A stretch of 64,000 bases of DNA. Source: DASRBN01 sp035294305 (GTDB taxonomy: Bacteria > Chloroflexota > Ktedonobacteria > Ktedonobacterales > Ktedonobacteraceae). Positions 50,053 to 58,824 of the stretch are shown here, in pieces (the first letter of the stretch is position 1; every line of letters starts with the position of its first letter). The stretch lies in the NCBI GenBank assembly GCA_035294305.1, contig DATGLD010000044.1, positions 18,373 through 82,372 on the forward strand, read 5' to 3'. Both the position numbers and the translations under genes were made by a program. The notes beneath the pieces are model-generated. The model was not told the DNA's origin. It worked only from the letters and a program-made list of their open reading frames with translations, and searched no databases.

Positions 50053-51180
50053 TCACAGCGCCTCATCGTCTTCCCCCAATAGTGGCGGAGCTTTATAGAG
50101 TCGTGGGGGCGTCTCGGAGAGGTGAATGGGCGAACCCGAGAGCCGTATCGTGCCTGCCGTCGGATGCTCGCATTCCCACACCAGTCCGCGCGCCTGGATT
50201 TGCGGGTCATTGAACACCTGGCTCACCGTATTAATAGCGCCGCATGGTATGCCCGCGGCCCGCAGTTCCGGCAGCCAATCGGCGGTATCGCGCCGCAAAA
50301 ATTCTTCTTGTAAGGCCGGCACCAGCTCTTCGCGGTTGCGGACGCGCTGCGGATTGGTCGCAAAACGCGGGTCCGCCGCCAGGTCAGTGCGTCCCAGCAA
50401 CCGGCAGAGTCCCTGGTAGAGCCGGTCATTGCCGCAGGCCACTACGATATAGCCATCGCGCGTGCGAAACGCCTGGTATGGCACAATATTCGGATGTCCG
50501 TTCCCATAGCGCCGCGCCTCCTCGCCCGATATCAAATAATTCGATGACACGTTGCTGAGCAGCGAGGTGGTCGTCTCCAGCAGTGAGATGTCGATAAACT
50601 GGCCCTTCCCCGTGCGGTCGCGCACGCGCAGCGCCGCCAGGATGCCCATGCAGGCGAACATCCCGGCAGAAAGGTCACCCACCGGCACGCCCACGCGCAT
50701 CGGCTCGCCATCGATCTCACCCGTCACCGACATGATTCCCGACTCGGCCTGCGCGACAAAATCATAACCCGGACGTGATGCATAAGGACCCGTTTGTCCA
50801 TAGCCGCTGATGGAGCAGTAAATCAATCCCGGATTAAGTGCTTTCAGCGTCTCATAGCCAAGCCCCTGCTTCTCTAGCGTCCCAGGGCGGAAGTTTTCCA
50901 CCAGCGCCGTCGCCGTGCGCGCAAGCTCTAATAGCTTTTGCCTGCCCTCCGGCGTGCTGAAGTCCAGCGTAATGCTGCGTTTGTTCCGATTGAGGCCCAG
51001 GTAATAGGCGCTCTCCCCGGCTATATAAGGCGGACCGAAGTAACGCGTATCATCTCCCTTGCCCGGCTGCTCAACCTTTATCACCGTCGCGCCCAGATCG
51101 CCCAGCATCATCGTACAAAACGGCCCGGCCAGTACGCGCGAAAGATCGATCACAACAACATCCGAGAGTGCTGCTTCCAT
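50053..51180 (-). CDS. Family III (CaiB/BaiF) CoA-transferase
   Basis: A 375-residue enzyme that moves CoA between carboxylic acids. It starts ALSDVVVIDLSRVLAGPFCT, contains ENFRPGTLEKQGLGYE and GYGQTGPYASRPGYDFVAQA, and the catalytic Asp is expected in GVPVGDLSAGMFACMG. Substrate unknown. The divergent acyl-CoA ligase about 340 bases away may share its pathway. GGAGG is upstream of the start. Confidence 0.92.
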   Translation of the reverse strand: MEAALSDVVVIDLSRVLAGPFCTMMLGDLGATVIKVEQPGKGDDTRYFGPPYIAGESAYYLGLNRNKRSITLDFSTPEGRQKLLELARTATALVENFRPGTLEKQGLGYETLKALNPGLIYCSISGYGQTGPYASRPGYDFVAQAESGIMSVTGEIDGEPMRVGVPVGDLSAGMFACMGILAALRVRDRTGKGQFIDISLLETTTSLLSNVSSNYLISGEEARRYGNGHPNIVPYQAFRTRDGYIVVACGNDRLYQGLCRLLGRTDLAADPRFATNPQRVRNREELVPALQEEFLRRDTADWLPELRAAGIPCGAINTVSQVFNDPQIQARGLVWECEHPTAGTIRLSGSPIHLSETPPRLYKAPPLLGEDDEAL

Positions 51181-51271
51181 GTAACCTCCTGTGGCTGCTG
51201 TCTGAAGAATGAAGGAGATTTTCCCTACAAAACTATATCATATACTACTGATTCCCCATAAGCCGGCCAGG

Positions 51272-51345
51272 GATTCTTCGCTGCACTCAGAATGACAGGC
51301 CCCGCACATATACAGGGCCTGTCATTCTGAGTGCAGCGAAGAATC
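51272..51345. repeat. Perfect 31-base inverted repeat, AGAATCTTCGC family
   Basis: The left arm 51272-51302 (GATTCTTCGCTGCACTCAGA...) is the exact reverse complement of 51315-51345, with a 12-base loop. It lies between the divergent CoA-transferase and acyl-CoA ligase genes. One arm of this unit reappears at 58805-58830, where it provides the RHS start codon. Shorter relatives are at 22209 and 25402. Confidence 0.8.
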
Positions 51346-51522
51346 TCACGCGCTCCTCAAACCTCGTGTGTTCCACTCGTCCTGGGAAAATACCAGAGAC
51401 GAAAGGCTTGCAAATAATCGCGGCAAATAGTATGCTTCCTCATAGTGTGATCCCTGGTACAATCTCACCTTACTTGCCTGTAGACCTTTGTTCGATCTTC
51501 TATGCTCAACGGGAGGGCAATC

Positions 51523-53268
51523 ATGAGCATGACCAATGATGGGCTGTCATACTGGCGGGCCGAAAGCGAGGGCATTTCTCTTCTCAACACGACCGTTGGT
51601 GATCTTTTAGATCGACGCGCGGATGAGCTTCCGCAGCAAGAAGCCGTGGTCTATTCCTGTTATCCTGAGTTTGGGGGTGCGCTCGACATTCGTTGGGCCT
51701 ACCAGGAATATCGCGGGCAGGCCGATAGAGTAGCGCGTGGCCTGATGGCCCTGGGACTCCAGAAAGGAGATCATGTCGCGGTCTGGGCGATCAATCTGCC
51801 CGAATGGGTACTGCTGGAGATGGGTGCAGCCAAGGCTGGCCTGGTACTCGTCACGGTAAACCCGGCTCTGCGCGCTTCCGAAGTCGAGTACATCCTGAAG
51901 CAGGGCGATGTCGTGGCCCTTTTCTTCATGGCAAAGATACGCGACCATGATTGCATTGCTACCATCCGCTCACTCGTCATTCCCGGAGCAAAGAGCGGCG
52001 TGGTGAGCAGCGAGCGTTTCCCTATGCTGCGCTACGTCTCGCTGCTGGGCGCTCCTCCTGCCGGATTGTTAGAGCAGGAGGGTTGGCGACCTGCCCTGTT
52101 TCGCGAGATGGTTCAGGCAGGTTCAGAAGTCAGCCAGGAGGCCCTGCGCGAGCGGCAGGCTTCAGTACTGCCCTCAGACCCGGCGCAGATGCTCTATACT
52201 TCCGGCACAACCGGCTTTCCAAAAGGCGCATTGCAGCCGCATCGCGCCATAGTTGATGACGCGCTGGTATTCGCGCATCGTTGGGGCATACACCAGGAAG
52301 ACCATAACTGTACCTGCATGCCGTTCTTTCACGCCGGCGGCTGCGTGCTGGCCATCCTCGCCTCGCTCACCATGGGCGCGACACTGCATCCATTGATGGC
52401 CTTCGACCCCTTAAAGGCTCTACAGGTCATCAGTAGTGAACGCTGCACCATGCTTGGAGGCGTGCCCACTATGCTACTGGCAATCATGCAGCATCCGCGG
52501 TTCAAAGAGTACGATCTTTCCTCTCTACGCACGGTCATCAGCGGCGGTTCGCCGGTGCCGGTCTACTTGATGGAGCAGGTCAAGGAACTCATGGGAGCGG
52601 ACGTAGCCATCGTCTTCGGCCAGACCGAGGCCAGCGCCGCTATTACGCTGACGCGCTCAGACGACAGCTTCGAATTAAAATCGGCAACAGTAGGCACACC
52701 TCTGCCTCATGTCGAGGTCAAGATCATCGATCCGTTGACGAAGCAGGTTGTTCCCTGTAGCGAGCGCGGCGAACTGTGCTGCCGTGGTTTTCTGGTGATG
52801 CAGGGCTATTACAAGATGCCCGAAAAGACTGCCGAAGCAATCGATAGCGAGGGCTGGCTGCATACCGGCGACCTCTCTACCATGAACGCGCAAGGCTACG
52901 TCAACATTGTTGGGCGCCTGAAAGATATGGTCATTCGCGGCGGCGAAAACATCTTCCCGGTCGAGATCGAAGAGTTTCTTATCCGGCACCCCAAAGTCGC
53001 CGATGTGCAGGTTTTCGGCGTTCCCGATAAATTTTTCGGCGAAGAATTGGTAGCCGCCGTCCGTCCACACGATGGCGTGGATTTGACCGAGCAGGAATTG
53101 CGGGACTTCTGCAAGGGACGCATCAGCCACCAGAAAACGCCGCGTTACTTTCTGTTCGTCGAGGCATATCCTTTGACTGCCAGCGGCAAGGTACAGAAAT
53201 TCATCCTACGCCAGAAGGCCATCAAAGACCTGGGCCTGGAAGAGCTGGCAAACATTCAGACCGCCTGA
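51523..53268 (+). CDS. AMP-forming acyl-CoA synthetase
   Basis: A 581-residue adenylate-forming enzyme of the FadD type. The P-loop motif is YTSGTTGFPKGA. Further motifs are VFGQTEAS, GWLHTGDL, GRLKDMVIRGGENIFPVEIE and the C-terminal lysine in SGKVQKF. It activates a fatty or aromatic acid to its CoA ester. ATG 51523 was chosen because GGGAGG lies upstream; ATG 51502 is in frame but without a site. Confidence 0.93.
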   Translation: MSMTNDGLSYWRAESEGISLLNTTVGDLLDRRADELPQQEAVVYSCYPEFGGALDIRWAYQEYRGQADRVARGLMALGLQKGDHVAVWAINLPEWVLLEMGAAKAGLVLVTVNPALRASEVEYILKQGDVVALFFMAKIRDHDCIATIRSLVIPGAKSGVVSSERFPMLRYVSLLGAPPAGLLEQEGWRPALFREMVQAGSEVSQEALRERQASVLPSDPAQMLYTSGTTGFPKGALQPHRAIVDDALVFAHRWGIHQEDHNCTCMPFFHAGGCVLAILASLTMGATLHPLMAFDPLKALQVISSERCTMLGGVPTMLLAIMQHPRFKEYDLSSLRTVISGGSPVPVYLMEQVKELMGADVAIVFGQTEASAAITLTRSDDSFELKSATVGTPLPHVEVKIIDPLTKQVVPCSERGELCCRGFLVMQGYYKMPEKTAEAIDSEGWLHTGDLSTMNAQGYVNIVGRLKDMVIRGGENIFPVEIEEFLIRHPKVADVQVFGVPDKFFGEELVAAVRPHDGVDLTEQELRDFCKGRISHQKTPRYFLFVEAYPLTASGKVQKFILRQKAIKDLGLEELANIQTA

Positions 53269-53298
53269 CAAAAGAGCAGGAAAAGGTAGGACGCGACA

Positions 53299-54642
53299 AT
53301 GCATCGATACTCCGAAAGCAGGTTTCTTCCTTTCACTCTTTGTTGCCTGTTGATTATGCTGAGCGGGTGTTCTTCGCTATTTTCGGGCGTTGGCAGTTCC
53401 AACCAGACAAAGCCAACGGTTGTAATTTTGCAGCCAACTTCGACGCCTACGGCCATTCCCACAACGTCGCCCGTGATGCTATCCGACAGTGGCCTGGCGC
53501 AAGGTCTCGTACAGAACATGAGCCTGGACGAGAAGCTGGGCCAGATGACTATCGTCGAGTTTTATGGCTCTACGCTCACCGCCGATGATATTCAAATGGT
53601 GCATGCCGATCACGTCAGCGGTGTTTTAATTGAGAATAAGAACGGCAACGCTCAGACGAGCAGCCAGTTAATCGCGCTCAACCGGGCGCTACAAGGCCAG
53701 GCACAGATTCCGCTTTTCATCAGTACCGATTTCGAGGGCGGCATTGTCAATGAACTGCGCCAGATCACCGGTGAGCGTCCGTCCGAACAGCAGATCGGCG
53801 CGACGGGCAATCCTCAGAACGCTTTCGATGCCGGCCTCGGCGCCGCGCAAGACCTGAGATCTCTGGGATTGAATGTCAACTTCATGCCCATCGTCGATGT
53901 GCTGACCAATCCCAATAATCCCGGCCTGCCGATGCGTACCTTCGGCTCTAACCCGACGCTGGTCACAAATATGGGCCGTGCCTACCTGCAAGGATTGACA
54001 CAGGGCGGCGTGATAGGCTGCCTCAAACACTTCCCCGGCCTGGGCAGCGCCACCGTCGATCCCCATTATTCCTTGCCCTATATGAACCGCAGCCTGGCGA
54101 CCATGAACGCCGTCGATCTCGTACCCTACCGCACGATGATCAATGAGGGTATTGTGCCGATGGTGATGGTGACGCACATCCTCAATCCACAACTCGATCC
54201 AAAGCTGCCCACCTCGCTTTCGCCCAAAGTCGTCACCGGCCTGCTACGTGACCAGTTGCACTTCAACGGCGTCATCATTAGCGATACATTATGGATGGGC
54301 GGCATCAGCAACACTTACAGCCTGGCCCAGGCAGCGGTGTTGGCGGTGAAGGCAGGTGAAGACCTCATCCTGGGGCCGCGCGGTCTATCGGATACACAGT
54401 CGATGCTGACCGGCCTGAAACAGGCGGTGGAGAGCGGGCAGATATCCATGAACGAGATCAACGCCTCGGTGCAGCGCATTCTAGAGTTGAAGCTGAAATA
54501 TAAGATACTCTCCCGCGATAGGGCCACGCAATTGCTCGAGAATGGCGGCGCACTTACTTCCTATCCCGACGCTACCGGCCCCTGGGCGCGTATTGCGGCG
54601 AATGGTACAAGGGATGGAGATGTGAGGAGGCCAGCCGTATAG
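53299..54642 (+). CDS. GH3 beta-N-acetylhexosaminidase-like lipoprotein (NagZ type)
   Basis: A 447-residue protein with a lipoprotein signal (lipobox LSGC, C24) and a linker rich in Thr and Pro. The GH3 domain starts at about 70. It has the substrate Asp in STDFEGG (D144), the motif KHFPGLG (243-249, where most have KHFPGHG), the dyad D254-P-H256, and the probable nucleophile D329 in IISDTLWMGG. It likely cleaves peptidoglycan sugars outside the cell. The first His of the PGHG loop being Leu is a mild deviation; the catalytic dyad is kept. Confidence 0.9.
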   Translation: MHRYSESRFLPFTLCCLLIMLSGCSSLFSGVGSSNQTKPTVVILQPTSTPTAIPTTSPVMLSDSGLAQGLVQNMSLDEKLGQMTIVEFYGSTLTADDIQMVHADHVSGVLIENKNGNAQTSSQLIALNRALQGQAQIPLFISTDFEGGIVNELRQITGERPSEQQIGATGNPQNAFDAGLGAAQDLRSLGLNVNFMPIVDVLTNPNNPGLPMRTFGSNPTLVTNMGRAYLQGLTQGGVIGCLKHFPGLGSATVDPHYSLPYMNRSLATMNAVDLVPYRTMINEGIVPMVMVTHILNPQLDPKLPTSLSPKVVTGLLRDQLHFNGVIISDTLWMGGISNTYSLAQAAVLAVKAGEDLILGPRGLSDTQSMLTGLKQAVESGQISMNEINASVQRILELKLKYKILSRDRATQLLENGGALTSYPDATGPWARIAANGTRDGDVRRPAV

Positions 54643-54748
54643 CGGGCGCACGATTACCTGGCGCCTGCCCTGGAACCCCTGACGAGGATAGGCACCTGGC
54701 ACTGTTCCTACACGATTACCCTGTATTAGCGAGGAGTTTCAAATCCAG

Positions 54749-55843
54749 ATGGAATCCAAAAATAGACGTGGTTTTTTGAGCCGGAGGGAGCAGCTAACAA
54801 TCGGCGGCGCGCTTATCCTCAGCGTCCTGTCCGGGATGCTAACGGCATTTTCTGTGAATGCCGTACTTATTTTTATTGTCGCGGGGGTAGCGCTTGCCCT
54901 GCTGGCCGATCTCGTCGGGCAGGCGACCGATCAACTCGGCTCGCGACTCGGTCCGGGGGCAACTGGCGTCTTGCAATCCGCGCTTGGCAACCTACCCGAA
55001 CTCTTTGTCGGTATCTTTGCCCTGCGCGCCGGACTGGTCGAAGTAGTGCAGGCCGCGCTGGTCGGCTCGATCCTGGGGAACAGCCTGTTCGTGCTGGGTC
55101 TGGCCTTCTTTGTGGGTGGGCTGCGCAATGGCACACAGCGTTTTGCATCGCAGGCCCCGCGTACCATCGCCGTTCTCACCATGCTGGCCGTCGCTGCCCT
55201 GGCCGTGCCCACGCTCGTCAATGGGCTGCATACTCCGGCGGCAGGACACGAGGAAGGGCTGAGCGTTGCTTGCGCAATCATCCTGCTGGTAGTATTCATC
55301 GCCAGCATTCCCGTCTCTTTGCAAGGCGGCCCAACCAGCCTGCCCGAAGATGCGCAGAAGAGAAATACGGCCTCGCTCCATCTATGGCCGCTGTGGTTTA
55401 CCGTCGCTATGTTAGTGGGCGCCGGCGTAGGCGCGGCCTTCGTCTCGGACTGGTTCGTGAGCGCGTTGACACCGGCCATCACCATCCTGCACATCTCGCC
55501 AGCCTTTACCGGCCTGGTCATCGTCGCGCTGGCAGGCAACGCCGTAGAAAATGTCGTCGGCATCCAGTTCGCGCTACGCAATAAGGCGGACTACGCCATC
55601 AGCGTGATCCTCAATAGCTCGTTGCAGGTGGCATTGGGCCTGATTCCGGTGCTTGTACTGTTAAGCTTTGTGGTAGGCGGCGCGCACCTGACGCTGGTGC
55701 TGACCCCCCTGCTGGTTGTCTCGCTGGCGCTGACAGCCATATTAAGCACGATCATCACCTACGATGGCGAGTCAACCTGGCTCGAAGGCCTGACATTGAT
55801 CGGATTGTATGGTATAATTGCCGTCTCGTTCTGGTGGGGGTAG
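54749..55843 (+). CDS. Calcium/proton antiporter (CaxA/ChaA)
   Basis: A 364-residue protein with 11 predicted helices and both CaCA repeats: GNLPELFVGIFALRAG (about 74-89) and GNAVENVVGIQFALRNK (about 265-281). The acidic residues in these two motifs bind Ca2+. It exports Ca2+ in exchange for protons. It is 106 bases after the NagZ-like gene on the same strand. Confidence 0.93.
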   Translation: MESKNRRGFLSRREQLTIGGALILSVLSGMLTAFSVNAVLIFIVAGVALALLADLVGQATDQLGSRLGPGATGVLQSALGNLPELFVGIFALRAGLVEVVQAALVGSILGNSLFVLGLAFFVGGLRNGTQRFASQAPRTIAVLTMLAVAALAVPTLVNGLHTPAAGHEEGLSVACAIILLVVFIASIPVSLQGGPTSLPEDAQKRNTASLHLWPLWFTVAMLVGAGVGAAFVSDWFVSALTPAITILHISPAFTGLVIVALAGNAVENVVGIQFALRNKADYAISVILNSSLQVALGLIPVLVLLSFVVGGAHLTLVLTPLLVVSLALTAILSTIITYDGESTWLEGLTLIGLYGIIAVSFWWG

Positions 55844-57304
55844 TCAACTCACATTGCGCGCCAACCTGCTTACGTCCGCCGCCGTCGGTATGCTTTTCCT
55901 GCGTGGTATCTTGTTGCCGTTCTTTTGCCTGGCCTGTCGTATCAGGCGCGGCGGAAGATATGGTTCCATGGCATATAGAGCATTCAGGTAGACCCGCTGC
56001 TGCTCCGAAATGATGCCATCCTTGCCCAGAGACCACCATTCCTGCGGCGTGAAATGGGCCGAAACCTCGCTCTCCGAACCGCTATGTCCAAACCACTGGA
56101 TCATGTGCAAGTTATCGGACTGCGTTAACCAGTTGGCAAGGTCAAGCAGGTCAGGATTTTCGGTCAGTTGCGCTACCCCATAGACGTAGCGCATGAGATC
56201 GAACAGTGTGCGCTGGGCGCTGTTGCCAAGAAAGAAGTCGAGGCCACCGCTGCCGGCCCAGGTACCTGGATACACCGGCAGGGGCAGGTAATAGGTCTTA
56301 CCGGCATTGCTATGGCGATCAATCAATGCGCACGGCGTGGCGAAGCTCACCCCGCGCTTGAGCAGTTCACGTGGGAGCGCGCGCATGAAATCAAAGATGC
56401 CGCTTTCCGCCGAATGGTGCTCGCCAAAGGTTTCAAAATCCCAGCCCAGGAAGACGAAATCGCCTGGCGTGCTGGCGATCCATTGCGCGTATGTATCGGC
56501 ATAGAGCGGATAGCCTGCCCAGCTGCGATTCGAGAAGCGGAAGCCGACATCATCGCTCAATTCGACGTGGCGAGCGAGCAAGTAAGGATCGTTCTCCGGT
56601 TCGCTGCTGCTATTGTTGGCCGGTGTTTTGCTTCGCCTGCGCGGTGTAGCAGGTTGGGGGGCGAACAGTTGTTTCTCTGCGTCCCCACTGCGGCGTTTCG
56701 TCTCGATAGAGCGTGGGTAGGGCTTTTCGTCGCCGTAACGATAGAGATGCGTACTTTCCCGCCATTGCATTACCCAGGGACGCCCGTCCATCAGCGCGCC
56801 GCGAAAACCGGCGCTGTCAAGCGCGTCGTAGATGGGCGCCGACATGCTCATTTCGGTCGTGTCGGTAACAAGGGGCCGTTTGCCAAAAACACGTTCCAGT
56901 TCATCTGCCATCCAGCGCATGCGCGTCACGAAAGCAGGACAATCGAGCAGGAACTGGAAGCTGTGGTATGGCTCAACGCCGATGATTTCGACGTTCTCCT
57001 CTGCCACCAACTCGCGGAACAGGTCCAGCAGGCTCTGATCCCACAGCATGGCCTGGCGCAAAAAGGAGAGCGAAAACCCTATCGCCAGCTTCATGCCCTT
57101 GCCTACCAGGTCCAGGAACATGCGCCCGGCAGGGTAGTAACTATTTTTCGCTACCTGGTGAAAGTAGCGTTCGTTCAGGCGTTCATCGAAAAGACACCGC
57201 GCAATATCTTCGATTGAAGCTCCCCGTGGAATAGGCTGCGCCGGCAGTTTCAAGCGGCGCGGCTGGTGTACCACAGTATAGATTGCCAGCTCTGCAACCA
57301 TCAA
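55844..57304 (-). CDS. Glycoside hydrolase family 57 (alpha-amylase-like)
   Basis: A 486-residue enzyme. It has an N-terminal YTVVHQPRRLK, TTEMSMS around the probable nucleophile E151 (FGKRPLVTDTTE), and the hallmark FLGWDFETFGEHH with D289 as acid/base. An insert rich in basic and Ser/Asn residues (about 200-240) separates them. It cleaves alpha-glucans inside the cell. It lies 19 bases downstream of the glycosyltransferase gene, so the two form an operon for glucan turnover. Start may be codon 1 or 2 (both Met). Confidence 0.9.
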   Translation of the reverse strand: MMVAELAIYTVVHQPRRLKLPAQPIPRGASIEDIARCLFDERLNERYFHQVAKNSYYPAGRMFLDLVGKGMKLAIGFSLSFLRQAMLWDQSLLDLFRELVAEENVEIIGVEPYHSFQFLLDCPAFVTRMRWMADELERVFGKRPLVTDTTEMSMSAPIYDALDSAGFRGALMDGRPWVMQWRESTHLYRYGDEKPYPRSIETKRRSGDAEKQLFAPQPATPRRRSKTPANNSSSEPENDPYLLARHVELSDDVGFRFSNRSWAGYPLYADTYAQWIASTPGDFVFLGWDFETFGEHHSAESGIFDFMRALPRELLKRGVSFATPCALIDRHSNAGKTYYLPLPVYPGTWAGSGGLDFFLGNSAQRTLFDLMRYVYGVAQLTENPDLLDLANWLTQSDNLHMIQWFGHSGSESEVSAHFTPQEWWSLGKDGIISEQQRVYLNALYAMEPYLPPRLIRQARQKNGNKIPRRKSIPTAADVSRLARNVS

Positions 57305-57323
57305 AGCATCTCCATCCAGGGTT

Positions 57324-58637
57324 CTATGTTAAGCGTATCTCCTGTTTACGCGCTAGAAATTCCAATTTACTGACAAGGTTCTCAATGACCTTATCCCATA
57401 AGAACTGTTCGGCGGTGTTGCGCCCGGCGCAGCGGATGCGCTCCTGCTCTTCTGGATGACGGCGCAAGTAGATGAGATAACCAACGATTTCTTCGGGGTC
57501 GTCGGTTTCGGTAACGATGGCATTTTCGAAAGAAATAGCATAATCTTCACCCGTGCTGCCCGTGACGGCGATGCCCTGGGCCGCCATCACTTCCAGCGCT
57601 ACCAGACCGAATGGCTCATGCCCGCTATTAGCGAGCGTCGAATCGGCTGCACGGTAGATGGTGCGCACAAACTCTTCCGGCAGGAAGAAGCGCAGGTTAT
57701 AAATATCGGCGGGCGCGGCATTCGCCATCGCATCCAGGCACTGTTGCAGCGTCGGGCGCTGTGCCACCACATCGGTAATCGTCAGGCCCAGGTTGTAGGC
57801 ATGACGCAGCACATCGGCCCCGTGCGGCTCAATGCCGCCGCGCACATAAAACGTCACCGGGTAACCGCTATGTTTTAGACGCGCTACGGCTTCGACTGCC
57901 ATTATCCAGCGCTTATCGGGATCGAAACGCCCGATCTTGAACAGGAAAAGGCGGCGTGGGTCGTCCCGGCGCGCGATTTCGCGCAGTCGCGTCACATCAT
58001 CCTCGTTGACCGGATTCAGGTGGCGCGTGGGGATACCGTTCGGGATGACGAGCGGGTTCACTCCATAGCTCCACATCCTGTGCTTCATATATTTACTGAC
58101 GGTGCAGATGGTGGTGACAAAGTTGAGGCGGCCCCAGTTGATGCGGTGCAGCGACATCAGGCTATTGAGATTCCACAGCATCAAGACCTTCTGCCGCACT
58201 CCATACCAGTGCAACAGGTCGGAGGTGCGGCACATGACTTCGGCTGTATGCCAGTCCTCGCCCATGATGACGACCGTTTTACCCTCGGCTACAGCCTGGC
58301 GCACAATCTCGCTATAGACGTAATAGGGAATGCTATCATTGAAATCATAGAGCTTGGCCTCTTCGCCATCATAGACGCCATTGAGATAATATTTGCTGAC
58401 CCACTGCGACCAGCGCTTGAGGATGAGCCGCCCATCGACGCGAGTTTCGGTCGACGGCTTGGTCGGGTCGCCGATGAAAAATAGATAGGTGGTGTAGCCC
58501 TGTGTTGCCAGGGCCTCGCTCAATTCGGTGACGCGCGTACCGAGCCCCCCGGCGGTCGAGTACACATCCGGCCCCTCGAAACAGAGCATGACAAAAAGCG
58601 TATTGGTGGGCGAAATAGCCCCCTCTTGATCAATCAT
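57324..58637 (-). CDS. GT4/GT5-like glycosyltransferase (glycogen synthase-like)
   Basis: A 437-residue GT-B enzyme. The N-terminus has FVMLCFEGPDVYSTAGGLGT with the GGLG loop that binds the nucleotide sugar, and the C-terminal domain has NSGHEPFGLVALEVMAAQG, the family's E-x7-E site. It likely extends an alpha-glucan or transfers glucose. ATG 58637 was chosen because AAGGA lies upstream on the minus strand; ATG 58667 has no site. It forms an operon with the GH57 gene. Confidence 0.88.
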   Translation of the reverse strand: MIDQEGAISPTNTLFVMLCFEGPDVYSTAGGLGTRVTELSEALATQGYTTYLFFIGDPTKPSTETRVDGRLILKRWSQWVSKYYLNGVYDGEEAKLYDFNDSIPYYVYSEIVRQAVAEGKTVVIMGEDWHTAEVMCRTSDLLHWYGVRQKVLMLWNLNSLMSLHRINWGRLNFVTTICTVSKYMKHRMWSYGVNPLVIPNGIPTRHLNPVNEDDVTRLREIARRDDPRRLFLFKIGRFDPDKRWIMAVEAVARLKHSGYPVTFYVRGGIEPHGADVLRHAYNLGLTITDVVAQRPTLQQCLDAMANAAPADIYNLRFFLPEEFVRTIYRAADSTLANSGHEPFGLVALEVMAAQGIAVTGSTGEDYAISFENAIVTETDDPEEIVGYLIYLRRHPEEQERIRCAGRNTAEQFLWDKVIENLVSKLEFLARKQEIRLT

Positions 58638-58673
58638 ACTGTGATTATCCTTGTACGAAAATAACATACTGGT

Positions 58674-58700
58674 TGTAGGGGCAGCGCCTGGTGCCTGTCC
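58674..58700. repeat. Dispersed TGTAGGGGCAGCG repeat copy
   Basis: TGTAGGGGCAGCGCCTGG... matches the arm of the hairpin at 36871-36945 and the copy at 17202-17229, with a few substitutions. It lies in the divergent gap before the RHS gene. Confidence 0.55.
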
Positions 58701-58824
58701 TCTAGAACCTATCCCGCCGGACGTATAGGAAGTCTTCCTGCCTATAGTATAGCACGTTAGATGGCAATGCTATGATTTCTGGTGATGGCTCAGAAATTGA
58801 GCAGGGATTCTTCGCTGCCTCAGA

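Noticed and set aside
56168..57217. 349-codon plus-strand frame opposite the GH57 gene
   Set aside because: The minus-strand frame has clear GH57 motifs; the plus-strand product has none.
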